Assembly: GCA_029012165.1 (NCBI GenBank)
Contig: JAQXLO010000182.1
Coordinates: 1 to 6,939, forward strand
DNA from: Oscillospiraceae bacterium
Lineage (GTDB): Bacteria; Bacillota; Clostridia; Oscillospirales; Acutalibacteraceae
Length of the DNA: 6,939 nt
Direction of reading: 5' to 3'
Shown one piece after another: positions 1 through 5,395 of the stretch. Under the pieces are notes generated by a model, which was given only the letters and a program-made list of their open reading frames with translations, was not told the origin of the DNA and did not search any database. Both the position numbers and the translations under genes were made by a program. Numbering within the stretch: position 1 is the stretch's first letter; each line of letters begins with the position of its first letter.

Positions 1-165
1 GAGTGAATTATTCTCCATTTCTAAGTGTGCATTTTTTATGGTCAGGTCTAAATTGCTTTCGTTTTCCGTAATAAAGTTTTTCATTTTTAAGTAATCACTT
101 TCTGGATTTTTACCCCAACTATTGACATTGAGCCAAAAAGAAAAAGCACCGCAATTCGCTGCATA
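1..165 (-). pseudogene. Possible truncated gene remnant, AT-rich, runs off the left edge
   Basis: An open frame of 55 codons runs on the minus strand from just after a TGA (166-168) to the window edge. Its translation is protein-like (it includes SFWLNVNSWGKNPESDYLK, then acidic and asparagine-rich residues). The only in-frame ATG is at 82-84, with no Shine-Dalgarno upstream, and the frame extends upstream of it into the terminator of the tRNA-Lys gene. That is odd for a normal gene start and suggests a coding sequence that lost its 5' end, or a gene starting at 84 with a weak signal. Base composition is much more AT-rich than the genes to the right. I do not recognise the family. The opposite strand is also open from base 2 to a TAA near 92, but its product is a hydrophobic Phe/Ser-rich string and looks less convincing. 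Whether it is coding at all is uncertain. Confidence 0.3.
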
Positions 166-187
166 TCAACGAAAAACGATGCTTTTT
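134..187 (-). terminator. Rho-independent terminator of tRNA-Lys
   Basis: On the minus strand AAAAAGCATCG (177-187) pairs with CGGTGCTTTTT (141-151). This gives an 11-bp stem with one G-U wobble, and the loop is 25 nt. A U-rich tail follows (complement of 134-140). The stem begins one base past the tRNA CCA end, so it very likely ends the tRNA transcript. The wobble is a pair only on the minus strand, which fixes the direction. Confidence 0.85.
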
Positions 188-188
188 G

Positions 189-264
189 TGGTGATCCATC
201 GGAGATTCGAACTCCGGACACCTTGATTAAAAGTCAAGTGCTCTGCCAACTGAGCTAATGGATC
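189..264 (-). tRNA. tRNA-Lys (anticodon UUU)
   Basis: A complete 76-nt cloverleaf reads on the minus strand. The acceptor stem GATCCAT (258-264) pairs with ATGGATC (193-199). The discriminator is A, and CCA is encoded at 189-191. The D-arm has TAGCTCAGTTGGCAGAGC. The anticodon arm is CTTGA-CTTTTAA-TCAAG, which places UUU at positions 34-36. The T-arm contains GGTTCGAATC-type sequence (GAGTTCGAATCTC). UUU reads AAA and AAG, so this is tRNA-Lys. It has its own promoter just upstream and its own terminator just downstream, so it is a single-gene transcription unit. Confidence 0.98.
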
Positions 265-281
265 ATCGGGAATGCTAAAAT

Positions 282-310
282 ATTATATATGATATTTCCA
301 GCAAAGTCAA
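282..310 (-). promoter_or_regulatory. Sigma-A promoter of tRNA-Lys
   Basis: Minus strand: -35 TTGACT (305-310), a 17-bp spacer and -10 TATAAT (282-287). Eleven of twelve bases match consensus. The expected start near 275 lies about 10 bases before the mature tRNA 5' end at 264, as expected for a strong stable-RNA promoter. Confidence 0.9.
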
Positions 311-330
311 GACTTTTTTGTGATTTTTTT

Positions 331-383
331 AAGGCAGCACCGCACAATTAGGGCGTGCGCCATGATTTATGCGGCGCTGTCTT
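331..383. repeat. Short fold-back repeat, copy 1 (GGCARCACCGCACAA family)
   Basis: The left arm AAGGCAGCACCGCACAATTA (331-350) is an imperfect inverted repeat of the right arm ending GCGGCGCTGTCTT (to 383). The central GGCGTGCGCC is itself palindromic, so the whole 53-bp unit folds into one hairpin. The left arm shares AAGGCARCACCGCACAA with the 161-bp element at 4821-4981. It lies 11 bases past the stop codon of the small EF-hand gene. There is no U-tract after the hairpin on the minus strand, so it is not a classic intrinsic terminator. Confidence 0.65.
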
Positions 384-394
384 GAAAGAGAATG

Positions 395-694
395 TTATGG
401 AATATGGGTTTCGTTGCCGCTGCTTGATGCCCTTGCTTCTTCGAGTGCGTCTTCAAATTCCTCTTGCGTGTCAAAGTCCTCGGGGTAGAGACCATAATCC
501 GAGCCATCCTCGCAGAAAAGCCCCCAGTCATCGTTTGAATCCATGTGACTGCCGAAGGCTGGGGCGGAGAGGGTATAGGGCTCCTCCTCTTCTTGCTTCA
601 TGCAGTCATTGATGATTGCATAGCCGAGCCATTCTTCAAAAAAGTCTGTCTTGCCATCACCGTTAAAATCGAAGATATCATCGAAAAACCCCAT
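395..694 (-). CDS. Small acidic protein with one EF-hand-like calcium-binding loop
   Basis: The protein is 99 residues from the ATG at 692-694. An upstream in-frame ATG at 716-718 would add 9 residues (hidden inside the SD region), but GGAGGTG (701-707) sits 6 bases before the 694 start and decides it. The N-terminus MGFFDDIFDFNGDGKTDFFEE contains a 12-residue loop at residues 9-20 with D1, N3, D5, G6, D9 and E12, matching the EF-hand pattern except for Thr at position 8, which is usually Ile/Leu/Val. The rest is rich in Asp and Glu. No signal peptide or membrane segment is seen, so it is presumably cytosolic. A single EF-hand-like loop with FFDDIFDFNGDGK is common in small clostridial hypothetical proteins (from memory), but no function is known to me. 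It follows the uracil-DNA glycosylase gene by 31 bases on the same strand and is probably cotranscribed. Calcium binding is inferred from the motif. Confidence 0.8.
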   Translation of the reverse strand: MGFFDDIFDFNGDGKTDFFEEWLGYAIINDCMKQEEEEPYTLSAPAFGSHMDSNDDWGLFCEDGSDYGLYPEDFDTQEEFEDALEEARASSSGNETHIP

Positions 695-725
695 ACGCAG
701 CACCTCCTTGTTCCGCAATACACTT

Positions 726-1313
726 TTAATTGTCGTCCGTCAGCACGGTGTGGGTGCAGACCTCCCGGATCTTATCCCGCAGGCGCAGGAAATCCTCCAG
801 AGCATCGGGCTTTTGGCGGGGATTGCGCAGAAGCGCCGCCGGGTGGAAGGTGCCCATCATCCAAGTGCCGTTCTTTTCGATGAATTCTCCGTGCTGTTTC
901 GTGACCCTGAATGCGGGGTCGATCAGCCGCTGGGCGGAAATACGCCCGAGGCAGACGATGATTTTCGGACGAATGAGGCGAATCTGCTCCCGAAGCCAGC
1001 CGATACATGCTTCCTGCTCCTCGGGTTTGGGATCACGGTTCTGCGGCGGACGGCACTTGACCATATTGCCGATGTAGATGTTTGTTTTGCGGTCAAGACC
1101 GATGGCGTCCAGATACTTGTCCAGCAGTTGTCCGCCTCTGCCGACAAACGGTTCCCCGCGCAGATCCTCCTGCTCGCCCGGACCCTCTCCGATGAACACG
1201 ATCTCCGCATCCGGCACACCCACGCCGAACACAAGATTGGTGCGGGTTTCGGCAAGGGCACATTTTCGGCAGTTCATGCAGTCCTTTTGTAAGCTTTCCC
1301 AGTTTGTATACAT
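726..1313 (-). CDS. Uracil-DNA glycosylase, family 4 (iron-sulfur type)
   Basis: A 195-residue protein that removes uracil from DNA to start base excision repair. It is a typical family 4 enzyme like that of Thermus thermophilus. Four cysteines expected to hold a 4Fe-4S cluster are present: C15 and C18 (in NCRKCALAETRTN), C87 (in NMVKCRPPQNRDP) and C103. Motif 1, GEGPGEQED (42-50), is the water-activating uracil-pocket motif. FVGRGGQLLD (56-65) follows. The C-terminal catalytic loop HPAALLRNP starts at H157. Length is normal for the family. The start has AAGGTG (1321-1326) 7 bases upstream. The next gene, the small EF-hand protein, begins 31 bases downstream. The upstream gap to the DHHW gene is 60 bases and holds a repeat remnant, but I see no convincing promoter there, so read-through from the MBOAT operon is possible. 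No LexA-like box is visible in front of it. Confidence 0.95.
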   Translation of the reverse strand: MYTNWESLQKDCMNCRKCALAETRTNLVFGVGVPDAEIVFIGEGPGEQEDLRGEPFVGRGGQLLDKYLDAIGLDRKTNIYIGNMVKCRPPQNRDPKPEEQEACIGWLREQIRLIRPKIIVCLGRISAQRLIDPAFRVTKQHGEFIEKNGTWMMGTFHPAALLRNPRQKPDALEDFLRLRDKIREVCTHTVLTDDN

Positions 1314-1342
1314 TGCATAACACCTTCAAGCGAGAATTTTTT

Positions 1343-1372
1343 AAGGCAACACCCTGATTGGTGCGGTATTGC
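1343..1372. repeat. Short fold-back repeat, copy 2 (internally deleted)
   Basis: GGCAACACC (1343-1351), a 6-base centre and GGTGCGGTATTGC (1358-1370 region) are the two ends of the same repeat family as 4821-4981 with nearly all the interior missing. GCAACACC pairs with GGTATTGC with one mismatch. The TTTTTTAAGGCA flank on the left is shared with copy 1 at 331. It begins one base after the stop codon (1374-1376) of the DHHW gene on the minus strand. Confidence 0.6.
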
Positions 1373-1373
1373 G

Positions 1374-2528
1374 TTACCGGAACAAAAAAGCAGAATCCTC
1401 CGTCATGGGAGACAGGGCGATACAGACATAATCCGGCTGTTCTTTTTCGATCCATGCAATCACGGACTCTTCGTAGTGGCGAGGATCGAGCAGCGAAACC
1501 TTGCCGCAGACGGCGGCAAGATATGCAGCCATGCTGTTTGTGTAGGAATCTTTGAAAATCAAAATGTGCGGACCGTCCGCATTGGTGCGGTTGACGATCT
1601 GCGCCGAGGCAAAGTCGCCGTCCAAAAAGGTGCTGTAAATCCATTGACGCTGTTGGAGGTGTTTCTTAAAAAGCAGAGCATCCGAAAAGCTTCCCTCGGT
1701 GTGTGTGTCGCCTGAATTGACATACACATAGTCCGTTGAGAAAACGGGAATCGGAATGTCGAAATCGTCCGGCGGACAAAACAGAGCGCCGACACGCTGT
1801 CCCTCGGTGCCCTCAAAGATGCCGGGATGCGCTTCGACGGTGTACTGTGCGGCATCCAAAAGAGCGGTGTCCAAGCCGAGAGAATCCGCCACCTCTGCGC
1901 TCGCCCAAAGGGCAGTAGACGGCTTCCAGTGATGATCGGTTCGAAAATACAGATCGCCGTGATGGAGGTTTTGCTCGTGCATTGCCCCGTGCAGATCCAG
2001 AATACCGAAGCCGAGCTGTGCGAAAATATCTTTTCGGTATGCGGCAATTTGCTCTGTGGTATCTGCCAGACCGCGGATGTCAAACCGATTGTCTGCGGAG
2101 CAGTATTTTCGAGGGATGGAGACATACCGAATCTCTATCGCTGAATGCGCACAGACAGCTTTCAACTCCCGGATGGAATCCACCATTTCCGCAGAAAAAA
2201 AGGAATCGGTGGTTTTGACAAAGGATACGCCGCCGTTTTCGGTTCGGCAGACCGATTTTTCTTCGTCAGCGGCATCGGCAATAAATTTTGTGCCGATGCA
2301 CCGCTGAAAACCGCCGAACAAGTCTATCCATCGTTCTTTGGCGAGAACATTTTCATTCAGTTGGTTGGTTAAATAACTTGTGTCCATGACGGTGAGAATC
2401 ATTCCGCGAATGCCGCCGCCATAGCCGGATATGGTTTTGGCAATATTCTGCGCCGGAAAGAGGATGACCGTACCAACGGAGAGAACCGCAAGCAGAATTA
2501 CAAAAATACAGGAACATATTTTTTTCAT
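1374..2528 (-). CDS. DHHW-motif SGNH-like protein, partner of MBOAT acyltransferase
   Basis: This 384-residue protein begins with a short positively charged N-terminus and a hydrophobic segment (about residues 4-26), which is a signal anchor or uncleaved signal peptide. The rest is therefore expected outside the membrane. The family signature is seen at YFRTDHHWKPS (DHHW at 198-201). A second SGNH-type block, HILIFKDSYTNSMAAYL (Asp-Ser at 326-327), and DPRHYEE (348-354) follow, in the order found in AlgJ/AlgX/DHHW proteins. The early NENVLAKERWIDL stretch resembles the conserved R-x-x-WI region of that family. In related systems such proteins transfer the acyl group that the MBOAT partner moves across the membrane onto an exported polysaccharide. 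The start is 12 bases after the MBOAT stop, with GAGGA (2536-2540) overlapping the intergenic gap, so translation is closely coupled in one operon. The acceptor polymer cannot be read from the sequence. Confidence 0.88.
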   Translation of the reverse strand: MKKICSCIFVILLAVLSVGTVILFPAQNIAKTISGYGGGIRGMILTVMDTSYLTNQLNENVLAKERWIDLFGGFQRCIGTKFIADAADEEKSVCRTENGGVSFVKTTDSFFSAEMVDSIRELKAVCAHSAIEIRYVSIPRKYCSADNRFDIRGLADTTEQIAAYRKDIFAQLGFGILDLHGAMHEQNLHHGDLYFRTDHHWKPSTALWASAEVADSLGLDTALLDAAQYTVEAHPGIFEGTEGQRVGALFCPPDDFDIPIPVFSTDYVYVNSGDTHTEGSFSDALLFKKHLQQRQWIYSTFLDGDFASAQIVNRTNADGPHILIFKDSYTNSMAAYLAAVCGKVSLLDPRHYEESVIAWIEKEQPDYVCIALSPMTEDSAFLFR

Positions 2529-2540
2529 ACAACCATCCTC

Positions 2541-3962
2541 TTAGAAGTTGAAGTAGATGAACGGATTGTAGGAGCCCTTGACGATGTAGGAAACCGCGAC
2601 CAGAAACAGCCCGAACAGCCCGACGGTGTACAGCACATCGCAGACCGTTTTCGGTGCCTTCGGCAGGGCGTCCGTCTTTTTGCGCAGCCACGGTGCGATG
2701 GGTACGGCGAACACGGCGGCGGCCAGAAGCAGAACAAGATAGTTGTCCGCATAGAAAAGGAATGTGTCGTCTATCAGCGTCGTGCCCATGCCGAGCATAT
2801 TTTTAAAGTACAGCAAAGCGTCACCCAAGCTGTCCGCACGGAAAACCAGCCAGCCGAGGCACACGAATACCATCGTATAGATATACTTCAGCGGGAGCCA
2901 CGCCTTGGACTTGAGCTTTTTCTCCACGCCTGTCAGCTTCTCGAACGTCAGCAAAACAAAGTACAAAAGACCCCACACCACGAACGTCCAGTTCGCACCG
3001 TGCCAAATGCCTGTCAGCGCCCACACCACGAAGAGATTGAACACAAGGCGGGGCTTCTTGACACGACTGCCGCCGAGCGGGATATACACATAGTCACGGA
3101 ACCATGTGCCGAGTGAGATGTGCCACCGACGCCAAAACTCGGTAATCGAGGTAGAGATGTAGGGATAGTCGAAGTTTTCGAGGAAGTGGAAGCCGAACAT
3201 CCGCCCAAGACCGATGCCCATATCGGAGTAGCCGGCGAAGTCGTAGTAAATCTGCAATGTATACGCAATCAAGCCGAGCCACGATGCCGCCGCACTGACA
3301 GGCTCGGCGCTGTCAAAGATACCGTCGGCAATCAGTCCCATCGTGTTGGCAAGCAGAACTTTTTTGAGGAAGCCGACCATGAAGCGCACAACGCCGTCGG
3401 AAAAGTCCGTCCATGTCTCCCGACGGTTCTCGATTTCCTCGGCAACCGTCTGATAGCGGACGATGGGGCCCGCAATCAACTGCGGGAACAGAGAAATATA
3501 CAGTCCGACATACAGCGGATTTTTCTGCACCTTGCCGTCGCCTCGGTACACATCCAGCACATAGGACATCGCTTGAAATGTGAAGAATGAAATACCGATC
3601 GGCAGGGTGATGGTCGGGACGGTGAAGCTCGTACCGAACAGGGAGTTGATGTTGTTGAGCGTAAACATCAGGTACTTGAACACGAACAGCAGTCCGAGAT
3701 TTCCCGCCACGTCGAGCGCAACGAGCGCTTTTGCCGCCTTTTTGTCCCTGCACCTGTCTATCAGCAAGCCCATCAGCCAGTTGAACAAAATGGAGCCAAT
3801 CATGACAAAAACGAATTTCGGCTCGCCCCACGCATAAAATACGAGCGAAGCTAACAGCAAAAACACATTCTGCGCCACACGCCATTTGCGCAGTACGACA
3901 AAGTAGCCGAACAGCACGACCGGCAGGAACACAATCAAAAACGGCAAGCTGGAAAAAAGCAC
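2541..3962 (-). CDS. MBOAT family membrane O-acyltransferase (AlgI/DltB-like)
   Basis: This 473-residue polytopic membrane protein carries acyl (usually acetyl) groups across the membrane for modifying surface polysaccharides. Hydrophobic segments span most of the chain. Family hallmarks in order are: N-terminal VLFSSLPFLIVFLPVVLFGY, DFAGYSDMGIG (241-251), EFWRRWHISLGTWFRDYVYIPLGG (275-298), and WHGANW (320-325) with the essential His321. His281 is the other conserved histidine. It ends in NPFIYFNF, as AlgI-like proteins usually do. The start is GTG at 3960-3962: GGAGGG (3970-3975) lies 7 bases upstream and the protein then begins exactly like family members. A longer in-frame ATG at 3999-4001 overlaps the -10 box and would not be in the mRNA. 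The motif pattern with a DHHW partner fits polysaccharide O-acetylation better than teichoic acid D-alanylation, since no dltA, dltC or dltD is present here. Confidence 0.93.
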   Translation of the reverse strand: MLFSSLPFLIVFLPVVLFGYFVVLRKWRVAQNVFLLLASLVFYAWGEPKFVFVMIGSILFNWLMGLLIDRCRDKKAAKALVALDVAGNLGLLFVFKYLMFTLNNINSLFGTSFTVPTITLPIGISFFTFQAMSYVLDVYRGDGKVQKNPLYVGLYISLFPQLIAGPIVRYQTVAEEIENRRETWTDFSDGVVRFMVGFLKKVLLANTMGLIADGIFDSAEPVSAAASWLGLIAYTLQIYYDFAGYSDMGIGLGRMFGFHFLENFDYPYISTSITEFWRRWHISLGTWFRDYVYIPLGGSRVKKPRLVFNLFVVWALTGIWHGANWTFVVWGLLYFVLLTFEKLTGVEKKLKSKAWLPLKYIYTMVFVCLGWLVFRADSLGDALLYFKNMLGMGTTLIDDTFLFYADNYLVLLLAAAVFAVPIAPWLRKKTDALPKAPKTVCDVLYTVGLFGLFLVAVSYIVKGSYNPFIYFNF

Positions 3963-3969
3963 GGTAAAT

Positions 3970-3975
3970 CCCTCC
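3970..3975 (-). promoter_or_regulatory. Ribosome binding site deciding the GTG start of the MBOAT gene
   Basis: GGAGGG on the minus strand lies 7 bases before GTG at 3960-3962. The alternative ATG at 3999-4001 has no comparable site and falls inside the promoter, so the GTG start is chosen. Confidence 0.85.
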
Positions 3976-3991
3976 AAAAATAAGCAAAAAA

Positions 3992-4000
3992 AGTATAGCA
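3992..4000 (-). promoter_or_regulatory. Extended -10 promoter of the MBOAT operon
   Basis: The minus strand carries TGCTATACT, an extended -10 (TGn plus TATACT, five of six matches to TATAAT). No good -35 is seen at 16-18 bases upstream, which is usual for extended -10 promoters. The expected start near 3985 leaves a leader of about 22 bases before the GTG codon, just enough for the GGAGGG site. Confidence 0.6.
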
Positions 4001-4032
4001 TACAAAGCCAAAAACTTTTTTCTGATTCGGAA

Positions 4033-4049
4033 CAATAATCATATTATTG
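4033..4049. promoter_or_regulatory. Perfect 7+7 inverted repeat, candidate operator
   Basis: CAATAAT-CAT-ATTATTG is a perfect palindrome of two 7-base arms around 3 bases. Its right arm overlaps the first three bases of the tarI -35 box (4047-4052). It also lies upstream of the divergent MBOAT promoter. The position suits a repressor or dual regulator of the two divergent units. The regulator is unknown, and AT-rich palindromes can occur by chance. Confidence 0.4.
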
Positions 4050-4075
4050 ACAGGCGCATTTGCAAGGAATATAAT
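4047..4075 (+). promoter_or_regulatory. Consensus sigma-A promoter of tarI
   Basis: TTGACA (4047-4052), a 17-bp spacer and TATAAT (4070-4075) match the vegetative consensus at every position. The expected start is near 4082. AAGGAG at 4097-4102 then serves the ATG at 4112. Confidence 0.92.
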
Positions 4076-4111
4076 GAAAAGCAGAAATCTCTCAACAAGG
4101 AGTGTCGAACC

Positions 4112-4819
4112 ATGGTATTTGCGGCAATTATGGCGGGCGGCATGGGCAGCCGCATGGGCAACACGGCGTTGCCGAAGCAGTTTCTGCCGCTCGGCGGGCG
4201 GCCGGTGCTGATCCATACGCTGGAGCGGTTTCTGCGGGTGCGGGAAGTGGACGAGCTGTTTGTGCTGTGCCCGCCGGACTGGATAGACTATACCGAGCGG
4301 CAGGTGCGGCAGTACCTCGGCGATGCGCCCGTGACGGTGATCGCCGGCGGCAGCACCCGCAACGACACGCTGCTGTGTGCCATTCACCATGTGTATGCGC
4401 ATTTTCCCGTGGACGAGCAGACCATTCTGCTCACGCACGATGCGGTGCGCCCCTTTGTGACGGAAAAGATGATCGTCGAAAACATCCTTGCCGTGCAGGC
4501 GGACGGTGCCTGCGATACGGTTATTCCGGCGACAGACACCATTGTCCGCAGTTTGGACGGGGATTTCATTCATGAGATCCCGGTGCGCAGTGAATTGTAT
4601 CAGGGGCAGACGCCCCAGAGCTTCCGTTTGGCGGAACTGCGCAGAACGGTGGAGAGTCTGACGCCGGAGGAGACGGAGATCTTGACCGATGCGTGCAAGA
4701 TCTACACCGTGCGTGGCAAAAAGGTGCGTCTGGTTGCCGGGTCGCCCACCAACATGAAGATCACCTATGCGGACGATCTGCCGCTGGCGGAGGCAATCCT
4801 GCGTGCACAGGGCGAGTAA
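4112..4819 (+). CDS. tarI: IspD-family cytidylyltransferase, TarI-like (ribitol-5-phosphate cytidylyltransferase)
   Basis: This 235-residue nucleotidyltransferase couples CTP to a sugar-alcohol phosphate. The nucleotide-binding N-terminus is AAIMAGGMGSRMG (4-16), followed by PKQFLPL (21-27). Other family motifs are GGSTRND (79-85), HDAVRPF (109-115) and YQGQTPQSF (163-171). The choice between TarI (CDP-ribitol for teichoic acids or other polymers) and IspD (isoprenoid MEP pathway) rests on several blocks: MGN-x-x-LPKQF near the start, PPDWIDY (54-60), and ILTDACK (190-196), where IspD normally has TDDAS/G. All three point to TarI. No tarJ reductase is in view. Automatic pipelines often label such proteins IspD. 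AAGGAG (4097-4102) lies 9 bases before the ATG. The gene is GC-rich and divergent from the MBOAT operon, fitting a shared envelope-polymer role. Confidence 0.85.
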   Translation: MVFAAIMAGGMGSRMGNTALPKQFLPLGGRPVLIHTLERFLRVREVDELFVLCPPDWIDYTERQVRQYLGDAPVTVIAGGSTRNDTLLCAIHHVYAHFPVDEQTILLTHDAVRPFVTEKMIVENILAVQADGACDTVIPATDTIVRSLDGDFIHEIPVRSELYQGQTPQSFRLAELRRTVESLTPEETEILTDACKIYTVRGKKVRLVAGSPTNMKITYADDLPLAEAILRAQGE

Positions 4820-4820
4820 A

Positions 4821-4981
4821 GGCAACACCGCACAAATCGCAGCGCACGCCTTGCTTGAATCTTATTCCGTCAGCTTACACATAAATCCCTTGACTTGCGT
4901 TAGCAAGTCGGCGGTCTTTCTGTGCAAGCTGACAAAAAATCTTACTTCGCAATCCGCAAACCCCAATTGTGCGGTATTGCC
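4821..4981. repeat. 161-bp fold-back (MITE-like) element with three concentric inverted repeats
   Basis: The terminal inverted repeats are GGCAACACCGCACAA (4821-4835) and TTGTGCGGTATTGCC (4967-4981), with one mismatch. Inside, GTCAGCTTACACA (4869-4881) pairs with TGTGCAAGCTGAC (4921-4933), again with one mismatch. Innermost, GACTTGC (4892-4898) pairs perfectly with GCAAGTC (4903-4909) over a 4-base loop. All three are centred at about 4901, so the unit is one long imperfect palindrome. It has no coding capacity and starts one base after the tarI stop. No clear target-site duplication is visible. Shorter relatives lie at 331 and 1343. It resembles a non-autonomous miniature transposable element, but mobility is inference. 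Confidence 0.75.
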
Positions 4982-5008
4982 CTGACAACACCAAAGCGCA
5001 GGAGGGGA

Positions 5009-5076
5009 GCCGAAACAGTTCGGTGGACTGTTTCGGCGTGGGGAACCCTCGCCGGGGTTTCCCCGGTGCGAAGCAC
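5009..5076. repeat. Three consecutive stem-loops in the tarI / SOS-gene convergent gap
   Basis: GCCGAAACAGT (5009-5019) and ACTGTTTCGGC (5027-5037) form a perfect 11-bp stem over a 7-base loop. GGGGAACCC (5040-5048) pairs with GGGGTTTCCCC (5054-5064) with a single-base bulge. GTGC-GAA-GCAC follows at 5066-5076. No U-tract follows on either strand, so they are not canonical intrinsic terminators, though they could still punctuate the two convergent transcripts or belong to a repeated element or small RNA. With the fold-back element they fill the gene-free stretch 4820-5108. I see nothing coding there. Confidence 0.6.
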
Positions 5077-5108
5077 AAATCCCACCATTTTCCGTGAAGA
5101 ACGAGATT

Positions 5109-5357
5109 TTATGCTTTCACTTTTCGCTCTGCAAACCAGCGGTTTTCCTCCAGATAGATGTAGGTCTGCTGTCCCTTGATCATGCAGGTGTAGCGGATGC
5201 CGCTGTCACCGGTTTTCAGCGAGGAAGCACGGCGGATATCCAGAATGCGCTCAATGGTGTATTCCGTACCATCCGGCCAGTAGACGCAAATCGGCAAAAT
5301 CGTCCCGTCCTTTCCGAAACGGGTCAGCACATCAATATACTCCTTGCGATAAAACAT
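5109..5357 (-). CDS. Conserved-looking 82-residue protein of unknown function under LexA control
   Basis: The start is ATG at 5355-5357, chosen because GGAGGG (5365-5370) lies 7 bases upstream. A longer in-frame ATG at 5403-5405 lies upstream of the predicted transcription start. The product, beginning MFYRKEYIDVLTRFGKDG and ending LEENRWFAERKVKA, is soluble, basic at both ends and rich in alternating beta-type residues (ILPICVYW, EYTIERILDIRR, IRYTCMIKG, TYIYLEENRWF), which suggests a small beta-barrel or beta-sheet fold. There is no signal peptide or membrane helix, and no nuclease, helicase or known SOS-protein motif. Similar short proteins are, from memory, frequent as hypotheticals in Oscillospiraceae. 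I cannot name a function. The LexA box at 5374-5387 makes a DNA-damage-related role likely. It diverges from sigK with a 139-base gap and converges on tarI. Confidence 0.85.
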   Translation of the reverse strand: MFYRKEYIDVLTRFGKDGTILPICVYWPDGTEYTIERILDIRRASSLKTGDSGIRYTCMIKGQQTYIYLEENRWFAERKVKA

Positions 5358-5373
5358 AGATATTCCCTCCAAA

Positions 5374-5387
5374 AGAACAAATGTTCG
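5374..5387 (-). promoter_or_regulatory. LexA (SOS) operator
   Basis: The minus strand reads CGAACATTTGTTCT, matching the Gram-positive LexA box CGAAC-N4-GTTCG at nine of ten defined positions. It lies just downstream of the predicted transcription start (about +3 to +16) and just upstream of the GGAGGG site, a place where bound LexA would block transcription. Confidence 0.8.
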
Positions 5388-5395
5388 ATAAACAC

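Noticed and set aside
189..264. Inverted pieces of this region as a CRISPR or riboswitch structure
   Set aside because: The folding is fully explained as a tRNA-Lys cloverleaf. No spaced direct repeats occur anywhere in the window.
651..1292. 213-codon open frame on the plus strand
   Set aside because: It is the antisense shadow of the uracil-DNA glycosylase gene, whose motifs are unmistakable on the other strand.
1314..1373. Separate promoter for the uracil-DNA glycosylase
   Set aside because: No -35/-10 pair with acceptable spacing was found. The gap is mostly repeat remnant and a ribosome binding site.
3313..4035. 240-codon open frame on the minus strand overlapping the MBOAT gene
   Set aside because: It is out of frame with the clear MBOAT product, lacks a ribosome binding site and spans the promoter.
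3935..4828. 297-codon open frame on the minus strand
   Set aside because: It is antisense to tarI and crosses the divergent promoters. Its translation is rich in Arg, His and Gln with no family motifs.
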